Source: Chordicoccus furentiruminis
GTDB lineage: Bacteria; Bacillota; Clostridia; Lachnospirales; Lachnospiraceae
Reading direction: 5' to 3'
Assembly (NCBI RefSeq): GCF_019355395.1
Contig: NZ_CP048829.1
Coordinates: forward strand, 2,335,001-2,399,000
Length of the DNA: 64,000 bases
Below, in pieces: positions 60,682 through 64,000 of this stretch. The notes beneath the pieces are model-generated. The model worked only from the letters and a program-made list of their open reading frames with translations, was not told the origin of the DNA and ran no database searches. The translations under genes and the position numbers were made by a program. The first letter of the stretch is position 1. Every line of letters starts with the position of its first letter.

Positions 60682-62580
60682 TTATGAGTGCCGGGACGAT
60701 TCGCGCCCGGCACGGTTCTGAAAATGAAACCGGTAGACCTTTGAGCTGAGCCGCTCAAAGCCCTGTTCTGTCCAGATGACCTTCTGCCCGGTGTGCTCGG
60801 CGAGAAAATCGCGGATGCCATCTGCACTTCCGGAGACGTAGCGGACGTTTCCGGAGGTGACCAGCGAGGTCAGAAGCCGGTCCGGATCGGAGAGAAAGCG
60901 GCTGACCTGCGCGTAGTAGCGGGGGGAGAACGTATCCCAGCTGCCGGACCGGACGACGTTGTCGAAGCGGTGCGTCGGCTTCACCGCGGTCACCGGCGTG
61001 CCGAAGAAGTAGAGGATGCTCATCACGCCGGCGTCCATGATGTAGAGCGTGTCCGGATGCGACGCGATCTCATCCACAATGGCATTCTTCGGCGGCTCGT
61101 CGGACGGGCTTCTTGACACCCTGTTGGATTCAAGATAGTCACGCATAAAGCTCTGTCCGCTGTACAGGAAGAGAAGCAGACAGAGCAGAGCGGCCGTCCC
61201 TCGCAGAAGACAGGACACGGGCATTCTCCGAGGCTGTCCGCCGGAAGCCGGCGCCGCATCGGGCGGACCGCCCGTTTCCGGGGCGCGGCCGATCCGGCGC
61301 GGCGTCATCATGAGAAGTGTCAGCATGCTGACCGCCGCCACCGGCGCCGCGACCCGGATGACAAACCGCATGCGGACAAAGGTCAGCGCGAAGACGATCC
61401 CGTAGAAGCAGAGCAGCGCGCCGGCGCCCCCGAGGACCGGATACCGCTTCGCAAGGAGAAGCAGCATCAGAAACACCAGAAGCGGAAGCAGCAGATAGAG
61501 ACGGCGCGCCGGCGTGAAGACGGAACGGACGTACCGGATCCGTCTTTCCGGCGTCACGGAGGCGCGGCCGATATCGGCGGCCTCCGTCAGCACCTTCTCC
61601 GTGTAGACCGGCTTCTCCGCGTATTTCCAGCCGAGAAGCAGATTGTAGTCCAGCCCGCTCAGGCCGATGCGGCGGAACTCGGAGACGTATGCCTGATAAT
61701 CTGCCTCCGGGTAGTCGACGACGGAGGAGCGGGCACTGGTATAGCGGAGGAATGACTGCCATCCGGAATCCGAGTAGGCCCGCTTCTCGGCAGCGCCGGT
61801 GAGGAGCAGGAGGGCGGCCAGCAGGAGGACGGGGACGGTGACGGCGCGGGACGGGCCGCGGAGGCGGAGACGGGACATACCCGCTCCGCCCGGCGGGGTC
61901 AGAGCCTCCGCGGCCGTTTCGCCCGGGGCGTTTCCCTTCGCCGCGCATAGGCGTTCGCCGCTCCGGCAGGAGTGGCCGCATCCTTGCCGCGCGGACAGCC
62001 GGAAGCGCAGCACGCCAAGGAGAAGCGGCGCGGTCAGCACGACACTCGGAAGCACTGCGTCCCGGCGAAGACAGACGGCGGCCGCGAGAAAAAGAGAGCC
62101 GCAGATCCCTTCACCGATCCGGGGTGTTTCCCGCCGCCACGCGCCGTACCAGAGCACGACACCCGCCGCAGCCATATAGAACGCGATGACCGTGTAGGAA
62201 AAAAAGTACGGCACCGTCAGCGCGTCGATGAGCAGGACCGGCAGCAGGCAGAGCACACTGTGTGAAGCGTCCCAGACGGCGCGGTAGAACACCGTGAAGG
62301 AGAGCACCGTGAAGACGGCCAGCATCGCCGCGTACCAGTTGACGCCGGGGGCGAGACGGTACAGAGCCTTCAGGACGCCTCCGATTACTGCACGGATGTA
62401 GACGAGATGCGCGCATCCTGCCGTGCCGAAGGAGCCGTTCGCGATATAGTTCAGGAGATAATCGTCGGCGACCATGTAGTAGACCCTCGTAACCAGAAAA
62501 GGCACGAGACTGATGATGGCCGCGGGAAGCAGCCAGAAGGCTGCCGTAAGGGCTGCATGCCCCCTTTTGCTGTGCTTCAT
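60682..62580 (-). CDS. large polytopic membrane protein, GT-C-like
   Basis: A 632-residue protein starting with a basic patch and a helix (ALTAAFWLLPAAIISLVPFL). Directly after it comes YMVADDYLLNYIANGSFG, where the paired Asp residues stand where GT-C enzymes keep their catalytic carboxylate. About ten further helices follow, interrupted by a charged cytoplasmic loop (about 190-245), and then an external C-terminal domain (IVDEIASHPDTLYIMDAG). AAAGGA precedes the ATG. It is 21 nt upstream of the next membrane protein; the two are probably co-translated and may modify the same cell-wall polymer. No named family assigned. Confidence 0.68.
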   Translation of the reverse strand: MKHSKRGHAALTAAFWLLPAAIISLVPFLVTRVYYMVADDYLLNYIANGSFGTAGCAHLVYIRAVIGGVLKALYRLAPGVNWYAAMLAVFTVLSFTVFYRAVWDASHSVLCLLPVLLIDALTVPYFFSYTVIAFYMAAAGVVLWYGAWRRETPRIGEGICGSLFLAAAVCLRRDAVLPSVVLTAPLLLGVLRFRLSARQGCGHSCRSGERLCAAKGNAPGETAAEALTPPGGAGMSRLRLRGPSRAVTVPVLLLAALLLLTGAAEKRAYSDSGWQSFLRYTSARSSVVDYPEADYQAYVSEFRRIGLSGLDYNLLLGWKYAEKPVYTEKVLTEAADIGRASVTPERRIRYVRSVFTPARRLYLLLPLLVFLMLLLLAKRYPVLGGAGALLCFYGIVFALTFVRMRFVIRVAAPVAAVSMLTLLMMTPRRIGRAPETGGPPDAAPASGGQPRRMPVSCLLRGTAALLCLLLFLYSGQSFMRDYLESNRVSRSPSDEPPKNAIVDEIASHPDTLYIMDAGVMSILYFFGTPVTAVKPTHRFDNVVRSGSWDTFSPRYYAQVSRFLSDPDRLLTSLVTSGNVRYVSGSADGIRDFLAEHTGQKVIWTEQGFERLSSKVYRFHFQNRAGRESSRHS

Positions 62581-62650
62581 ACCAGTCCTTTCCTATCATT
62601 TCGTATCTTCTTATTTTACCAGAAGAAAGCCTGTAAGAAAAGGAAGAGAG

Positions 62651-62683
62651 AATCTTGACAAGATTAGTAGGGTTTCATATAAT
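62651..62683 (+). promoter_or_regulatory. consensus sigma-A promoter of the suf operon with palindrome over the -35
   Basis: TTGACA (62655-62660), 17-nt spacer, TATAAT (62678-62683): both hexamers are perfect. The inverted repeat AATCTT-GAC-AAGATT (62651-62665) covers the -35. A repressor bound there would be needed to limit such a strong promoter. Confidence 0.85.
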
Positions 62684-62736
62684 TGGCACGGTTAAAGAAG
62701 AGCAAAATTGTCGGAAATAGAAAGGCGGTCGACGCG

Positions 62737-63528
62737 ATGTCTGAAAATCTTCTTGAAGTCAAGGATTTATCGGTCAGTATCGAGGAGGGCGAGATCCTTC
62801 ACGATGTGAACCTTCATATTGGCAGAGGCGAAACACATGTACTGATGGGACCGAACGGAGCGGGAAAATCCACTCTCGGCAACACGCTGATGGGAAATCC
62901 GACCTATCATGTCACGGCGGGACAGATCCTTTTTGACGGCGAGGACATCACGCGCGCTTCGGCGGACGCGCGGGCCCGGGCCGGCATGTTCATGTCCTTC
63001 CAGAATCCGCTGGAGGTTCCGGGACTTTCGCTGGAAAGCTTCATCCGCAGCGCGCTGCGTCAGAAGACGGGGAAGAACGTGAAGCTGCTCGCCTACCGAA
63101 AACAGCTGGAGGAGACGATGAAGCTGCTCCAGATGGACGAATCCTACGCGGAACGAGACCTGAACGTGGGATTTTCGGGCGGCGAGAAGAAAAAAGCGGA
63201 GATTCTCCAGATGCTGATGCTCAGCCCGAAACTGGCGATTCTCGATGAGACGGATTCCGGACTGGACGTGGACGCGGTGCGCACAGTGTCAAAGGGAATC
63301 GAGGAGTATCACAAACGGAGCGATGGCGCGCTTCTCATCATCACGCACAGCACGAAGATTCTTGAGGCGCTTCATGTGGACTACACGCATGTGCTGGTGA
63401 AGGGAACACTGGTGACGACCGGCGGCGCGGAGCTGGTGGAACGGATCAACGAGCAGGGCTTCGAGAAGTACGTCGAGGAGGCGGCCGCGAGGATGGAAGC
63501 CGAACGCGCGAAGAGCGGGGAGGCCTGA
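62737..63528 (+). CDS. sufC: Fe-S cluster assembly ATPase
   Basis: A 263-residue ABC-type ATPase that energises the SufBCD scaffold. Walker A is GPNGAGKST in ETHVLMGPNGAGKSTL, the signature is NVGFSGGEKKKAEILQ, Walker B is LSPKLAILDETDSGLD and the H-loop is IITHSTKI. ATG 62737 follows AAAGGCGG with 8-nt spacing; an apparent longer frame begins inside the promoter and is not real. It is followed 3 nt later by sufB. Clostridial suf operons start with sufC in this way. Confidence 0.95.
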   Translation: MSENLLEVKDLSVSIEEGEILHDVNLHIGRGETHVLMGPNGAGKSTLGNTLMGNPTYHVTAGQILFDGEDITRASADARARAGMFMSFQNPLEVPGLSLESFIRSALRQKTGKNVKLLAYRKQLEETMKLLQMDESYAERDLNVGFSGGEKKKAEILQMLMLSPKLAILDETDSGLDVDAVRTVSKGIEEYHKRSDGALLIITHSTKILEALHVDYTHVLVKGTLVTTGGAELVERINEQGFEKYVEEAAARMEAERAKSGEA

Positions 63529-63531
63529 CCG

Positions 63532-64000
63532 ATGGCAGAAAGAGCAGTGAATTTTGATCCCGCGATCGATACGAGCCGGGATGATATCAACGCGTATCTC
63601 GAGGGAACGGACCGGAGCCTCTATGACTTCCGGGACGAGGAGACAGGTTTTTACAAGGTGGACGAAGGGCTGACACCGGAGATCGTGGAGACGATTTCGA
63701 AGGAGAAGCATGATCCCGAGTGGATGAGAGAATTCCGACTGCATTCGCTTGAAATCTACAACCGTCTCCGCGTGCCGAACTGGGGACCGCCCATCGACGG
63801 ACTGGATATGAAGAAGATCGTCACCTACGTGCGGCCGAATACGGACATGAAGGCGACCTGGGACGATGTGCCGGAGGAGATCAAGAGCGCCTTCGACAAG
63901 CTGGGGATTCCGCAGGCGGAGCATGAGTATCTCGCCGGCGTGGGCGCGCAGTACGATTCGGAACTGGTCTACCATAACCTGCAGGACTATGTGGCGCGTC
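63532..64000 (+). CDS. sufB: Fe-S cluster scaffold protein SufB (5' part)
   Basis: The reading frame is open to the end of the window; 156 codons are visible. It begins MAERAVNFDPAIDTSRDDIN and contains LTPEIVETISKEKHDPEWMR, FRLHSLEIYNRLRVPNWGP and GAQYDSELVYHNLQD, which are diagnostic of SufB rather than SufD. SufB receives sulfur and assembles [4Fe-4S] clusters with SufC and SufD. The ATG lies after GGGGAGG. The catalytic Cys region lies beyond position 64000. Confidence 0.92.
   Translation, partial: MAERAVNFDPAIDTSRDDINAYLEGTDRSLYDFRDEETGFYKVDEGLTPEIVETISKEKHDPEWMREFRLHSLEIYNRLRVPNWGPPIDGLDMKKIVTYVRPNTDMKATWDDVPEEIKSAFDKLGIPQAEHEYLAGVGAQYDSELVYHNLQDYVAR

Overview
This is about 64 kb of GC-rich bacterial chromosome. 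Gene content and order point to an anaerobic, Gram-positive-type member of class Clostridia, probably Lachnospiraceae-like: a cysS-mrnC-rlmB-sigH block as in Bacillus/Clostridia, a KtrB/KtrA potassium system, a type III pantothenate kinase with an ECF-type S component, HPr proteins, a SufC-SufB start with SufC first, and strong AGGAGG ribosome binding sites. The family assignment is an inference. I see no prophage, IS transposase, CRISPR array or tRNA gene.

Layout. 1-2750: most of a 23S rRNA gene, its 5' end cut off by the window edge, ending in a terminator with no 5S gene after it. 2980-10818: beta-galactosidase, a small conserved unknown, a secreted or anchored nuclease, ferritin, and a phasin-like/UbiB-kinase pair. 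10868-14124: acetolactate synthase (ilvB, ilvN), a YbaK-type deacylase and a NUDIX hydrolase. 14256-18732: patatin-like hydrolase (-), an RlmI-type rRNA methyltransferase (+), an ECF sigma factor with a membrane partner (-), and a NimA-like flavoprotein (+). 18757-23443: a coenzyme A region with coaBC, an iron alcohol dehydrogenase and trmL on the minus strand, divergent from an ECF S component and coaX on the plus strand. 23898-29943: gltB-gltD behind a long palindromic leader. 30164-33811: MogA-like and MOSC proteins, then two membrane proteins.

33793-39232: potassium homeostasis, with ktrB-ktrA and kdpE on the minus strand and a small membrane protein plus kdpD on the plus strand. 39528-43154: fructose operon fruR-fruK-fruA with a promoter and candidate operator. 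43263-44584: a Gfo/Idh/MocA oxidoreductase and an HPr. 44661-49362: three fold-type II PLP enzymes (diaminopropionate ammonia-lyase, an unassigned enzyme, a threonine-synthase-like enzyme) and a double-ACT protein. 49599-53886: a GldA/F/G-like ABC exporter with a DUF4340 protein. 54019-58202: ispF, cysS, mrnC, rlmB, sigH and a second HPr. 58288-62580: two large GT-C-like membrane proteins (-). 62737-64000: sufC and the start of sufB behind a consensus promoter with a palindrome.

Functional links. Several sets act together: branched-chain precursor and nitrogen assimilation (ilvBN, gltBD), CoA synthesis with vitamin uptake (coaBC, coaX, S component), potassium sensing and uptake, and fructose uptake with HPr supplying phosphate. 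The most interesting unknowns are the PLP-enzyme cluster, the two HPr paralogues that both have Lys rather than Ser at position 46, the phasin/UbiB pair in what looks like an anaerobe, and the palindromic element ahead of gltB.
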